Positions 44,226 through 53,327 of a stretch of 64,000 nt of DNA are shown here, one piece after another. The stretch's first letter is position 1; every line of letters starts with the position of its first letter. This DNA is from Dokdonella koreensis DS-123 (GTDB lineage: Bacteria; Pseudomonadota; Gammaproteobacteria; Xanthomonadales; Rhodanobacteraceae), in the NCBI RefSeq assembly GCF_001632775.1, contig NZ_CP015249.1, forward strand, positions 3,452,686-3,516,685, written 5' to 3'. The notes below the pieces were generated by a model. It ran no database searches and was not told the DNA's origin. It saw nothing but the letters and a program-made list of their open reading frames with translations. Position numbers and translations under genes: made by a program.

Positions 44226-44312
44226 GACGGCACCACCGGACAGTCCTTTCATACGACCGCGGCCGCGCTACGCGTGCAGCGGTACCTATCGATGATGGTT
44301 GGGGAACTTGCA

Positions 44313-47300
44313 ATGAAACCTATGATCCTGGTCCTGACCGGCCTGCTCGCCAGCGTGGGAACCGCCCACGCGGCCCGGCTGCAGCCGGCGCCGGCAACGA
44401 CCGCCGCGCGCGGCGCCGAGGTCGTCCTCGGTGCCCGCCCGATCGCACAGATGACCGACAACACGCCGGTGGCCACCGGCGGCGTGTCCTGCTCCGACTG
44501 GGAAGCCGGCACCACCGGCGCCACCAGCTGGTGGCGCCGCTTCTATCTTTCCGAGCACGGCGCGCCGACGTCGCTGGCGATCGAAAGCGTCACCGTCGGC
44601 ACCGAGAGCGGCACCGCGCCGGTGACGATCCGGCTCCATACGATCCCGCACGCCGTGCCGGCCGGAACGATCCCGACCGACCAGCTGACCCTGATCGGCC
44701 AGTCGGCGCAGACGCTGGTCAGCGGCCAGCTCGACACCGCGACGATCCCGGTCGCCGGCCTGGTCGCGGACGCGGTGGGCACCGACCTGGTCGTGGAGTA
44801 CCACGTGGACGCCTACCCGCTGTCGGCGTTCTACGCCGGCGGCAACCCGAGTCCGCAGACGCACGAGGCACTCATCAGCGCGCCCGATTGCGGGGTCCCG
44901 ACACCGACGCCGCTGTCGACGCTGAACTTCGCCGATGCGCACATGATCATCGTCGCCAATGCCGCCGCGCCGGCCGTGGCGCTCGGCAAGGCGTTCGCAC
45001 CGGAGGTCGTGCGCGCGCCGGCCACCAGTACGCTGACGATCACGCTGGTCAATCCGTTCGCGCAGGACGCGCAGCTCACCGCCGACCTGACCGACACGTT
45101 TCCGGCGGGTCTCCGCGTCGCGACGCCGCCGAACGCCAGCACGACCTGCGGTGGCGCGCTGACCGCGCCCGCCGGCAGCGGCGCGGTCACGCTGGCCGCA
45201 GCCGGTGCGTCGATCCCGGCCGGTGGGCGCTGCACGATCCAGGTCGACGTGACCTCGGACGGCGGCACCCACGTGAACCAGATCGCCGCCGGGGCACTGC
45301 GCACCAATCAGGGCGACAGTGTCCAGGCCGCCACCGCGACGCTGTCGGTGGTGCCGGCCGGCGGCAACGGCATCGTCCGCCACGCGTTCAACCAGCCGAT
45401 CGCCGCGACCGGCCTGCGCACCTCGTTCGACCTGATCGGCGGCCAGACCAGCGAAGGCGTCGCCAGCGCCTACGGCTGGGACGTCGGCCTCGGGCTCGGC
45501 TACAACGGCGAATCGCCGCTGATGGTGACCCTGGTGCTGCAGGCGATCGCCGCCAGCCAGGCCCAGTTCGTCGTCGACGGCAACGGCCACGCGGCGATGC
45601 TGGCGGATGGCGCGACCGTGGGCCCGGCAGCCACCTACTCCAGCGAACCGGACGTGCTGCCCGACCCGGCCTGGCTGGCCGGCGGCGACGGAGCACTCGG
45701 CGTGCGCTTCCGGTGCAACGGGCGCCTGCCGTATCCGGTGGAGGGCAGCGGCGTCTGCTACGGCTACCTGCGCCTGGCCACGTTCGGCCTGGCCGGACTC
45801 CCCGCCCAGATCATCGAGAGCGCGATCGACGGCGACGGCGCACCGATCACGGTCGCACTGCCGGCGCCGGTCCAGCCGCCCTCGGCCAGCGCCGCACCGG
45901 CCGTGCTGAATGTCAGCGTCGCCGCCAACATGAGCCGCGAGGCGGTCTTCACACTGGCCAACGCCAGCGGCAGCCTGCCGCTGCGCTATGCCATCGCCGC
46001 CCAGGGCACCGCCTCGGGCCTGCGGCCGCATCCGAGGACCCTGGCCAAGGCCGGTGCCGCGGAGGAAGAAGCCACCGCGTTGTCGCTGCCGGCGGTGACG
46101 TCGCCGGTCGTGCAGCAGCCGGTCCGCGGCTACGGCGCCGATCCCGCCGGCACGTCCAGTGCGGTGATTTATCGGCTCGACGACGGCAGCTACGATAGAA
46201 GCCTGGGCCTGGGCCAGTTCGCCGGCATCTGGCTGAACCGCTACAACGTGCTGGAAGCGCAGACGATCGACTCGGTGTCGGTGATGTGGCCACGCCAGTT
46301 GGAGGGCGGCAGCCTCATCGGGCTCACCGCGAACCTGGTCGCCTACTACGACGCCGACGGCGACGGCGACCCGAGCAATGCGGTACGGCTCGGCGGCAAC
46401 CGCCTGGTTACGATCGACACGCTCGACGTATTCCAGACCTATGCGACCGCCTTCGCCGTCCCGGGTCCCGGCGACGTCTATCTCGGCATGGTCGAGCACT
46501 GGGCGATGAACGGCTATCCGGGTTCGCTGTACGCCGCGGCCGTCGACGGCTCGGTCCACCGGGCGCGCTCCTACCTGTCGCTCAACCTGCCGTCGGACAG
46601 CGCGCCGGCGCCGCTGGATCTGGACAACCTGGCCGCGAACGACCTGACCGGCCTGGCCAGCATGATCGGCGTCCTCGGCAACTTCATGATCCGGGCGACC
46701 GGCGCCGGCACGTCGTGCACCGGCCCGGCGCTGCCGTGGCTGAGCGCCACCGTGCCGGGCGACACGGTGGCCGGCGGCGCCCTGGCGCGTATCCGCGTCA
46801 CGGTCGATCCGGCGGCAGGCGGCCTCGCACCCGGCAACCACGAAGCCCAGCTGTGCATCGCGACCAACGACCCGGCGCGCCCGGTGCTGGCGATACCGGT
46901 TCACGTGGAAGTGACCGCGCCGTTGGCAGCGCACGCCTGCAGCACGCACGGCGACGGCCTGTTCTGCACGGGCTTCGAAGCGCCGCCGGAAGACGACCTG
47001 GTCGTCAGCGGCCTGCTGAACCTCGAACTGCCGGCCACCGAGAGCGGCCTGTCGTTCAACTTCGGGCGCCAGGACTGGGACGCGCTCCCGCTCTACGGCG
47101 ACGACTTCCAGCCCTACTGGTCGTCGATGCGGCCGCATCTGATGTTCTACTGGTTCGGCGATGTCCACCCGGGCCGCAACGGCGGCGTCGCCGACACCGT
47201 GTTCGGCCCCTACAGCGTCCTGCAAGCGGGCGACACGATCGGACCGGACTCGACCTTCAGCGAAGTGGCCAACGGCGAGTACGGCGAGACCCGGTACTTC

Positions 47301-47465
47301 CTGGCCGGGGTCGACGGCTACCTCGGCTTCAAGTTCTACAACGAGGAAACCGGCCTGATCACCTACGGCTACCTGCACCTGGCGACGACCTGGCCCACCG
47401 GCTACCCGGCGCGCCTGCTCCGCTACGCCTACAACCGGTCCGGTGGACCGATCACGATTCCCTAG
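44313..47465 (+). CDS. Exported modular beta-domain protein, paralogue of the FG-GAP protein
   Basis: This 1050-residue protein has a signal peptide (MKPMILVLTGLLASVGTAHA). Residues about 60-215 form a beta domain with conserved Cys. About 222-345 is a DUF11-like repeat (VALGKAFAPEVVRAPATSTLTITLVNPF). About 354-519 and about 895-1050 are two copies of one module (YGYLRLATFGLAGLPAQII / YGYLHLATTWPTGYPARLL). About 617-868 repeats the two C-terminal domains of the upstream protein. HGDGLFCTGFE (about 878-888) resembles the tail of that protein but is internal here. ATG 44313 has GGGGAACTTGCA upstream, nearly the same as the upstream gene, indicating tandem duplication. Confidence 0.87.
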   Translation: MKPMILVLTGLLASVGTAHAARLQPAPATTAARGAEVVLGARPIAQMTDNTPVATGGVSCSDWEAGTTGATSWWRRFYLSEHGAPTSLAIESVTVGTESGTAPVTIRLHTIPHAVPAGTIPTDQLTLIGQSAQTLVSGQLDTATIPVAGLVADAVGTDLVVEYHVDAYPLSAFYAGGNPSPQTHEALISAPDCGVPTPTPLSTLNFADAHMIIVANAAAPAVALGKAFAPEVVRAPATSTLTITLVNPFAQDAQLTADLTDTFPAGLRVATPPNASTTCGGALTAPAGSGAVTLAAAGASIPAGGRCTIQVDVTSDGGTHVNQIAAGALRTNQGDSVQAATATLSVVPAGGNGIVRHAFNQPIAATGLRTSFDLIGGQTSEGVASAYGWDVGLGLGYNGESPLMVTLVLQAIAASQAQFVVDGNGHAAMLADGATVGPAATYSSEPDVLPDPAWLAGGDGALGVRFRCNGRLPYPVEGSGVCYGYLRLATFGLAGLPAQIIESAIDGDGAPITVALPAPVQPPSASAAPAVLNVSVAANMSREAVFTLANASGSLPLRYAIAAQGTASGLRPHPRTLAKAGAAEEEATALSLPAVTSPVVQQPVRGYGADPAGTSSAVIYRLDDGSYDRSLGLGQFAGIWLNRYNVLEAQTIDSVSVMWPRQLEGGSLIGLTANLVAYYDADGDGDPSNAVRLGGNRLVTIDTLDVFQTYATAFAVPGPGDVYLGMVEHWAMNGYPGSLYAAAVDGSVHRARSYLSLNLPSDSAPAPLDLDNLAANDLTGLASMIGVLGNFMIRATGAGTSCTGPALPWLSATVPGDTVAGGALARIRVTVDPAAGGLAPGNHEAQLCIATNDPARPVLAIPVHVEVTAPLAAHACSTHGDGLFCTGFEAPPEDDLVVSGLLNLELPATESGLSFNFGRQDWDALPLYGDDFQPYWSSMRPHLMFYWFGDVHPGRNGGVADTVFGPYSVLQAGDTIGPDSTFSEVANGEYGETRYFLAGVDGYLGFKFYNEETGLITYGYLHLATTWPTGYPARLLRYAYNRSGGPITIP

Positions 47466-47478
47466 CCGTACCCGGGAG

Positions 47479-47508
47479 CGAGGGCTTCGCCTGCGAAGCC
47501 CTCGTTTC
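47479..47508. terminator. Rho-independent terminator between the modular protein gene and glmS
   Basis: A perfect 11-bp stem (CGAGGGCTTCG / CGAAGCCCTCG) with a CCTG loop is followed by TTT on the plus strand, between two convergent genes. It likely stops transcription from the exported-protein operon and perhaps also from glmS. Confidence 0.85.
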
Positions 47509-47531
47509 CACTGCCGCCGCCGCGCGGCGCG

Positions 47532-49364
47532 CTATTCGACCGTGACGGACTTGGCGAGGTTGCGCGGCTGGTCGACGTCGGTGCCGCGCAGCACGGCGAC
47601 GTGATAGGCCAGCAGCTGCAGCGGCACCGTGAAGACCGCCGGGGCGCACAGGTTGCCGCCGGAGGCGACCTTGACCACGGCGCCGCGCTCGCCGAGGCCG
47701 TCGATCTGCACCTGGTCGTCGGCGAACACGAACAGCTCGCCGCCGCGCGCGCGCACTTCTTCCAGGTTCGACTTGAGCTTCTCGAGCAGCTGGTTGTTCG
47801 GCGCCACCGTGATGACCGGCATGTCCTCGTCGACCAGGGCCAGCGGGCCGTGCTTGAGCTCGCCGGCCGGGTAGGCCTCGGCGTGGATGTAGGAGATTTC
47901 CTTGAGCTTGAGCGCGCCTTCCAGCGCCACCGGGTAGTTGACGCCCCGGCCGAGGAACAGCGCGTGGTGCTTGCTGACGAAGCGCTCGGCCAGCTCGGCG
48001 ATCGTCGGCTCCAGCGCCAGCACGTCCTTGAGCAGGCGCGGCAGGCTGGCCAGCTCGGCGACCAGCTTGCGGTACTTGTCCTCGGCGATGCCGTTGATCC
48101 GCGCCAGTTCCAGCACCAGCAGCGCCAGCGCGGCGAGCTGCGTCGTGAACGCCTTGGTCGAGGCCACGCCGATCTCCGGCCCGGCGCGCGTCATCAGCAC
48201 CAGGTCGGACTCGCGCACCAGGCTCGACTCGGGCACGTTGCACACCGCGAACGAGCCGAGGTAGCCGCGCTGCCGACCCTCGCGCAGCGCAGCCAGCGTG
48301 TCGGCGGTCTCGCCGGACTGGGAGATCGTCAGGAACAGGCTGTCGGCCGGCACCACGGCGCGGCGGTAGCGGTACTCGCTGGCCACCTCGATCGAGCACG
48401 GGATGCCGGCGATGCCTTCCAGCCAGTAGCGCGCGACCAGGCCGGCGTGGAAGCTGGTGCCGCAGGCGACGATCTGCACGTGGCGGACACGCTGCAGCAG
48501 CGCCTCGGCGTCGACGCCGAAGATGTTCGGCAGGATGTGGCCGTCGGCGATGCGGCCTTCGAGCGTGTCGTTGATCGCGCGCGGCTGCTCGAAGATCTCC
48601 TTGAGCATGTAGTGGCGGTACTCGCCGCGCTCGACCGCGTCGGCCGACAGCTCGCTGGTGTGCACGCGCCGCTCGACCGGTTGGCCGTCCAGGTCGTAGA
48701 CCTGCATTTCCTCGCGCGTGATCTCGACCAGGTCGCCCTCGTCGAGGTAGACGAAGCGGTTGGTGACCTTGATCAGGGCCTGCACGTCCGAGCCGAGGAA
48801 ATGCTCGCCGATGCCGATGCCGACCACCAGCGGGCTGCCGCGGCGGGCGCCGACGACGTGGCCGGGTGCCTCGCTGCTGATGACCGCGATCGCATAGGCG
48901 CCGTGCAGGCGCCGGATCGCCGTCTGCACCGCCTCGCGCAGGCCGTTGCCACCGCTCATCAGGTGATGGACCAGGTGCGCGATGACCTCGGTGTCGGTGT
49001 CGGAGGTGAACGCGTAGCCGAGCGCCTTGAGCTCCTCGCGCAGCTGCGCGTGGTTCTCGATGATGCCGTTGTGGACCACGGCGACCGTACCGGTGGACAG
49101 GTGCGGATGCGCATTGGCCTCGTTCGGCACGCCGTGCGTGGCCCAGCGGGTATGGGCAATGCCGCTGACGCCGGCGAGCGGCGATTCGGCCAGGCGGTTT
49201 TCCAGCTCGCGCACCTTGCCGACGGTACGGGCGCGCGTCAGCTCGCCTTTCGTCAGCACCGACAGGCCGGCTGAATCGTAGCCTCGGTATTCGAGCGCCC
49301 TGAGGCCGGCGATCAGGATCGGCACCACATCACGCTGGGCCGCGGCAGCGACGATTCCACACAT
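47532..49364 (-). CDS. glmS: Glutamine-fructose-6-phosphate aminotransferase (isomerizing)
   Basis: GlmS makes glucosamine-6-phosphate, the first step toward UDP-GlcNAc for peptidoglycan and lipopolysaccharide. The protein is 610 residues from ATG 49364, with GGAGGT upstream. After loss of Met1 the N-terminal Cys (MCGIVAAAAQ) is the glutaminase nucleophile; ALEYRGYDSAGL, HTRWATHGVPNEANAHPH and HNGIIENH are conserved. The two SIS isomerase domains contain ACGTSFHAG, SQSGETADTL and the C-terminal AKSVTVE. No GlmS-type ribozyme leader was seen. It is convergent with the exported-protein genes and divergent from the gspF-like gene. Confidence 0.96.
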   Translation of the reverse strand: MCGIVAAAAQRDVVPILIAGLRALEYRGYDSAGLSVLTKGELTRARTVGKVRELENRLAESPLAGVSGIAHTRWATHGVPNEANAHPHLSTGTVAVVHNGIIENHAQLREELKALGYAFTSDTDTEVIAHLVHHLMSGGNGLREAVQTAIRRLHGAYAIAVISSEAPGHVVGARRGSPLVVGIGIGEHFLGSDVQALIKVTNRFVYLDEGDLVEITREEMQVYDLDGQPVERRVHTSELSADAVERGEYRHYMLKEIFEQPRAINDTLEGRIADGHILPNIFGVDAEALLQRVRHVQIVACGTSFHAGLVARYWLEGIAGIPCSIEVASEYRYRRAVVPADSLFLTISQSGETADTLAALREGRQRGYLGSFAVCNVPESSLVRESDLVLMTRAGPEIGVASTKAFTTQLAALALLVLELARINGIAEDKYRKLVAELASLPRLLKDVLALEPTIAELAERFVSKHHALFLGRGVNYPVALEGALKLKEISYIHAEAYPAGELKHGPLALVDEDMPVITVAPNNQLLEKLKSNLEEVRARGGELFVFADDQVQIDGLGERGAVVKVASGGNLCAPAVFTVPLQLLAYHVAVLRGTDVDQPRNLAKSVTVE

Positions 49365-49521
49365 GCGAGAACCTCCATCAGGAGTGCGCGTCCGTCCAGG
49401 CGCGGCGCTTGGCCGGCAATGATAGTCGCTCCGGCGCGAACGCTGCACACCCCCGAGACAGATTCACCGCTTCCGGCGACAATGCCCGCTTCCAGCGACG
49501 ACGCCGAACGACTCTTCGCCC

Positions 49522-50730
49522 ATGCCGGCTTTCGCCTACCAGGCCCTGGACGCCAACGGACGCACCTGCCGCGGCGTGCTGCAGGGCGATACCGCCCGCG
49601 CTGTGCGCGGCAGCCTGCGCGAGCGCGGCCTGAGTCCGCTGGCGGTCGAGGAGGTGGCCGGGGACCGCGGCAGCCGCGGCCTGTTCGCCTCGCGCGGGCT
49701 CGGCGGCGCCCAGCTGGCGCTGCTGACGCGCCAGCTGGCGACCCTGATCGGTGCCGGCCTGCCGATCGACGAGGCGCTGGCCGCGCTGTCCGAGCAGAGC
49801 GACGGTGAACGCCAGCGTGCATTGACCGTGGCGCTGCGTGCACGCGTGATGGAAGGCGCCGCGCTGGCGCAGGCGATGGCCGAGTTCCCGGAGACGTTCC
49901 CGGACGTGTACCGCGCCTCGGTGGCCGCCGGCGAGCAGTCCGGCCAGCTCGACACCGTGCTGGAGAAGCTGGCCGACCATGCCGAGGCGCGCGACGCGCT
50001 CGCGCAGAAGCTGATCGGCGCGCTCGCCTACCCCCTGCTGCTGACCCTCGTGGCGGCGGCCGTCGTGACCGGCCTGCTGGCGTTCGTGGTGCCGCAGATC
50101 GTCAGCGTGTTCCAGGGCACCGGCCAGGCCCTGCCGCTGGCCACCCGCGTGCTGCTGGCGGTGTCCGATTTCCTGCGTGCCTGGGGCTGGCTGCTGCTGC
50201 TGGTCCTGGCCGGCGCCGTGGTCGGCGCCGCGCTCGCACTGCGGCGCGACACGATCCGCCATCGCTGGCACGCGACCGTGCTGCGCCTGCCCTTGCTGGG
50301 GCGCCTGACCCGCGCCGCCAATACCGCCCGCGCGGCGCGGACGCTGGCACTGCTGTCCGGCAGCGCAGTGCCGCTGCTCGACGCGCTGTCGATCACCGCC
50401 CAGGTGGTGCCGAACCTGCCGATGCGCGAAGCGCTGCGGCGGGCGGCGGTGCGCGTGCGCGAGGGCACCGCCTTCGCCCGCGCGCTGGCCGACAGCGGCC
50501 ATTTCCCGCCGGTGGCGCTGCGCCTGATCGCCAGCGGCGAACGCTCCGGCCAGCTGCCGCGCATGCTGGACCAGGCCGCGCGCCAGCAGCAGCGCGAACT
50601 GGAGCGCTGGCTGACCGCCCTGACGACCGTGCTCGGACCGCTGGTGATCCTCATCGTCGGCGCCCTGGTGCTGTTCATCGTGCTGGCGATCCTGCTGCCG
50701 ATCTTCGAAATGAACAGGATGGTGAAATGA
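49522..50730 (+). CDS. Type II secretion / pilin assembly inner membrane protein (GspF/PilC family)
   Basis: This 402-residue membrane protein of the GspF/PilC platform family would bridge the assembly ATPase and the pseudopilus. The N-terminal motif is FAYQALDANGRTCRGVLQGDTARA, and two GspF domains follow (LTRQLATLIGAGLPIDEALAAL and ARTLALLSGSAVPLLDALSI). The family motif LIASGERSGQL and the C-terminal helix LVILIVGALVLFIVLAILLPIFEMN are clear. The ending resembles GspF more than PilC. No other type II secretion genes are visible in the window, so it is an orphan or one part of a scattered set. Its stop overlaps a tiny ORF linking to ftsE. Confidence 0.9.
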   Translation: MPAFAYQALDANGRTCRGVLQGDTARAVRGSLRERGLSPLAVEEVAGDRGSRGLFASRGLGGAQLALLTRQLATLIGAGLPIDEALAALSEQSDGERQRALTVALRARVMEGAALAQAMAEFPETFPDVYRASVAAGEQSGQLDTVLEKLADHAEARDALAQKLIGALAYPLLLTLVAAAVVTGLLAFVVPQIVSVFQGTGQALPLATRVLLAVSDFLRAWGWLLLLVLAGAVVGAALALRRDTIRHRWHATVLRLPLLGRLTRAANTARAARTLALLSGSAVPLLDALSITAQVVPNLPMREALRRAAVRVREGTAFARALADSGHFPPVALRLIASGERSGQLPRMLDQAARQQQRELERWLTALTTVLGPLVILIVGALVLFIVLAILLPIFEMNRMVK

Positions 50731-50816
50731 CCGAGCTGCGCGGCGGATGCCGCAGGCGGACGGCAGCCGATGCGCCCGGCCCGATGACCGGCCGGCGTTG
50801 CCCGGAGGGCCGATGA
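50727..50816 (+). CDS. Possible 29-residue leader or microORF bridging gspF-like and ftsE
   Basis: A 30-codon frame starts at an ATG overlapping the gspF-like stop (ATGA) and ends at a TGA overlapping the ftsE start (ATGA). It encodes a short, Arg- and Gly-rich peptide (MTELRGGCRRR...GRRCPEGR) with two cysteines. It could couple translation between the two genes or be a chance frame in GC-rich DNA; ftsE has its own GGAGGG site within it. No function is claimed. Confidence 0.2.
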   Translation: MTELRGGCRRRTAADAPGPMTGRRCPEGR

Positions 50817-51493
50817 TCCGTTTCGAACAGGTCGGCAAGCGCTATGCGGCCGGGCTCGATGCGCTGATCGACGTCAGCTTCGAGGTCGCCGCCGGCGAGA
50901 TGGTCTTCGTGACCGGCCACTCCGGCGCCGGCAAGAGCACGCTGCTGAAGCTGCTGAGCCTGGTCGAGCGGCCCTCGCGCGGCCAGGTGCAGGTCCACGG
51001 CGTCGATCTGGCGCGGGTGCGGCGGCGGCGCGTGCCGCAGGTGCGGCGCGGCATCGGCATGGTGTTCCAGGACCACCGGCTGCTGATGGACCGCAGCGTC
51101 TTCGACAACGTGGCACTGCCGCTGGTGATCGCCGGCGTGCCCCGCATCGAGGCGGCCAAGCGCGTGCGCGCCGCGCTCGACAAGGTCGGCCTGCTGGCGC
51201 GCGAGAAGGCCGAGCCGACGACCCTGTCCGCCGGCGAGCAGCAGCGCGTGGGCATCGCCCGTGCGATCGTCGGCAAGCCGCCGCTGATCATCGCCGACGA
51301 GCCGACCGGCAACCTCGACCCGCAGCTGTCGGTCGGCATCATGCAGCTGTTCGCCGAGTTCGCGCAGGTCGGCACCGCGGTGCTGGTCGCCAGCCACGAC
51401 CTGCACCTGATCAAGCGCATGAACCAGCGCGTGCTGGTGCTCGACCACGGCCGCCTGATCGACGACTTCCGGCCGCAGCAGGCCACGGCATGA
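50813..51493 (+). CDS. ftsE: Cell division ATP-binding protein FtsE
   Basis: FtsE is the ABC ATPase of FtsEX, which couples ATP hydrolysis to peptidoglycan hydrolase activation at the septum. It is 226 residues from ATG 50813, with GGAGGG upstream. The Walker A GHSGAGKSTLLKLL, Q-loop VFQDHRLL, signature LSAGEQQRVGIARA (a variant of LSGGQQ), Walker B LIIADEPTGNLD and the switch His SHDLHL are all intact. It overlaps ftsX by ATGA. Usually ftsY precedes ftsE; here a gspF-like gene does. Confidence 0.95.
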   Translation: MIRFEQVGKRYAAGLDALIDVSFEVAAGEMVFVTGHSGAGKSTLLKLLSLVERPSRGQVQVHGVDLARVRRRRVPQVRRGIGMVFQDHRLLMDRSVFDNVALPLVIAGVPRIEAAKRVRAALDKVGLLAREKAEPTTLSAGEQQRVGIARAIVGKPPLIIADEPTGNLDPQLSVGIMQLFAEFAQVGTAVLVASHDLHLIKRMNQRVLVLDHGRLIDDFRPQQATA

Positions 51494-52488
51494 ACGCGCG
51501 CCGCCCTTCGCGCAACCAGCGCGCCGCGGCCAAGCCGGCCAAGCTGCCCAAGCCGCCGCGCATCGGCGCCGGTGCGCGCCTGGGAAGCTGGCGCGACCAG
51601 CACCTGTACGGCCTGTTCTCCAGCCTCGGCCGGCTCACGGCCCGGCCGCTGGCCACCGTGCTGACAGTGGCGGTCATCGGCATCGCGCTGGCGCTGCCGC
51701 TGCTGCTGCACGTCGTGCTCGACAACGTGCGCGCGGTCTCCGGCGGCCTGCGCGAGGCGCGCGAGATCACCGTCTTCCTCGATCCGAAGGTCGACGCCGG
51801 CGCCGCAGCGGCGATGGCCGCCGACCTGCGCCGGCGCGCGGACGTCGCCGAGGTGACCGTGCGTACGCCCGAACAGGGCCTGGCCGAGTTCCGCCAGCTC
51901 TCCGGCTTCGCCGAGGCGCTGGACGTGCTCGAATCCAATCCGCTGCCGACCGTGCTGGTCGTCGCACCGGCCAGCGCGACGGCCGACGCCGGCCGCGACG
52001 AAGCCCTGGTCGCCGCCATCGAGGCGGATGCCCGCACCGACCTGGTCCAGTACGACGCGGCCTGGCGCCGGCGGCTGTCGGCGATCATGGCCTTCGGCGA
52101 ACGCGCCGCGCTCGCGCTGGCCGCGCTGCTGGGCCTGGCGACGCTGCTGGTGGTCGGCAACACCGTGCGCCTGGACATCCAGGGACGCGCCGAGGAAATC
52201 GCGATCATGCAGTTGATGGGCGCCGGCAACGGCTTCGTGCGGCGCCCGTTCGTGTACGCCGGCCTCTGGTACGGCCTGCTCGGCGCGCTGCTGGCGATCG
52301 TCGCGGTCCTCGGCGTGCGCATCGCCCTGGGCGGCCCGCTCGACCATCTGATCGCCAGCTACGGCGGCCACGTGACGTTCCGCGGCCTGGCGCCGCTGGC
52401 CGCGCTGGCGACCGTCGCCGGCGGCGCGGCGCTGGGCTGGATCGGCGCCTGGATCGCCAGCACGCACCAGCTGGGAAGGACGGCATGA
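51490..52488 (+). CDS. ftsX: Cell division protein FtsX
   Basis: FtsX is the membrane partner of FtsE, 332 residues. A basic cytosolic start (about 1-45) leads to helix 1 ([28 protein letters not shown]), a large periplasmic loop (about 85-200) that recruits peptidoglycan hydrolase activators, and three C-terminal helices. The MacB/FtsX motif [39 protein letters not shown] and the TPGFIRRPF-like [12 protein letters not shown] segment are typical. Its stop overlaps the start of the double-receiver gene by ATGA. Confidence 0.95.
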   Translation: MNARRPSRNQRAAAKPAKLPKPPRIGAGARLGSWRDQHLYGLFSSLGRLTARPLATVLTVAVIGIALALPLLLHVVLDNVRAVSGGLREAREITVFLDPKVDAGAAAAMAADLRRRADVAEVTVRTPEQGLAEFRQLSGFAEALDVLESNPLPTVLVVAPASATADAGRDEALVAAIEADARTDLVQYDAAWRRRLSAIMAFGERAALALAALLGLATLLVVGNTVRLDIQGRAEEIAIMQLMGAGNGFVRRPFVYAGLWYGLLGALLAIVAVLGVRIALGGPLDHLIASYGGHVTFRGLAPLAALATVAGGAALGWIGAWIASTHQLGRTA

Positions 52489-53327
52489 CCGCGCTCGGCG
52501 AGATCGGCCTGCGGCCGCGGGTGCTCGTCGTGGACGGTTCGCGCGTCGCGCGCCGCCTGATCGAGCAGGTGCTGCAGGCCGAGCTGCCGGATGTGACGGT
52601 GGTCGCCTGCGGCAGCGGCCGGGACGCCCTGGCCGAGCTGCAGGACGGCAGTTTCGACTTCGTGACCACCGCCCTGCGCCTGCCCGACATGGACGGCGCC
52701 GAACTGGCGCGCCACATCCGCGAGCAGACGCCGCAGGCCTACATCCCGATCGTGGTCGTGTCCGGCTCGGCACAGGAGCGCCTGACCGCGCGCACGCTCG
52801 GCGACGACGTGACCGACTACTTCGACAAGTCGCTCGGCTTCCAGGCGCTGGCCACCTTCATCCGCGGCTACGTGCACCCGGTCGAGCGCATAGCCGGCCG
52901 CGTGCTCTACGTCGAGGACAGCCGCGTGGTGGCGCTGGCGACCTCGCGCATCCTCGACCGGCACGGCCTGTCGGTGCGCCACGTGGTCAGCGCCGAGGAG
53001 GCGATCGCGATCGTCGAGAACGAGCGCGATCCCGACGGCCTGCCGCCGGTGGACCTGGTGCTGACCGACGTCAGCCTCAAGGGCGCCCTGACCGGCGGCG
53101 ACCTGCTCGACCGCATCCGCACCGGCGGCGGCTTCGGCAAGGGCCTGCTGCCGGTGCTGGTGATGACCGGCGACGACAACCCGCGCAGCCAGACCCTGCT
53201 GCTGCGCGCCGGCGCCAACGACCTGGTCAGCAAGCCCATCGACGAACGCCTGCTGGTGACCAAGCTGCAGTTCCAGCTGCGCGTCAGCCAGCACCTGCGC
53301 AGACACCATCGAGGCACCGACGCATGA
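52485..53327 (+). CDS. Response regulator with two receiver domains, first one degenerate
   Basis: This 280-residue protein consists of two CheY-like receiver domains and no output domain. The first (about 11-130) lacks key residues: the phosphoacceptor Asp is replaced by Ala in [13 protein letters not shown], and the acidic pair is VDG rather than DD, although YFDKS keeps the lysine. The second (about 137-270) is intact, with LYVEDS, the acceptor in [12 protein letters not shown] and the Lys in VSKPIDERL. It overlaps both ftsX and ung by ATGA, so it is co-translated with cell division and repair genes. A partner kinase is not in this window. Confidence 0.9.
   Translation: MTALGEIGLRPRVLVVDGSRVARRLIEQVLQAELPDVTVVACGSGRDALAELQDGSFDFVTTALRLPDMDGAELARHIREQTPQAYIPIVVVSGSAQERLTARTLGDDVTDYFDKSLGFQALATFIRGYVHPVERIAGRVLYVEDSRVVALATSRILDRHGLSVRHVVSAEEAIAIVENERDPDGLPPVDLVLTDVSLKGALTGGDLLDRIRTGGGFGKGLLPVLVMTGDDNPRSQTLLLRAGANDLVSKPIDERLLVTKLQFQLRVSQHLRRHHRGTDA

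Noticed and set aside
44286-47378. 1030-codon minus-strand frame opposite the second exported protein
   Set aside because: Composition is Arg/Val/Gly-rich without motifs; the plus-strand protein has a signal peptide and repeated domains.
49365-49521. Search for a glmS ribozyme or leader upstream of glmS
   Set aside because: Only a ribosome-binding site and a short divergent region are present; no conserved ribozyme core could be seen.
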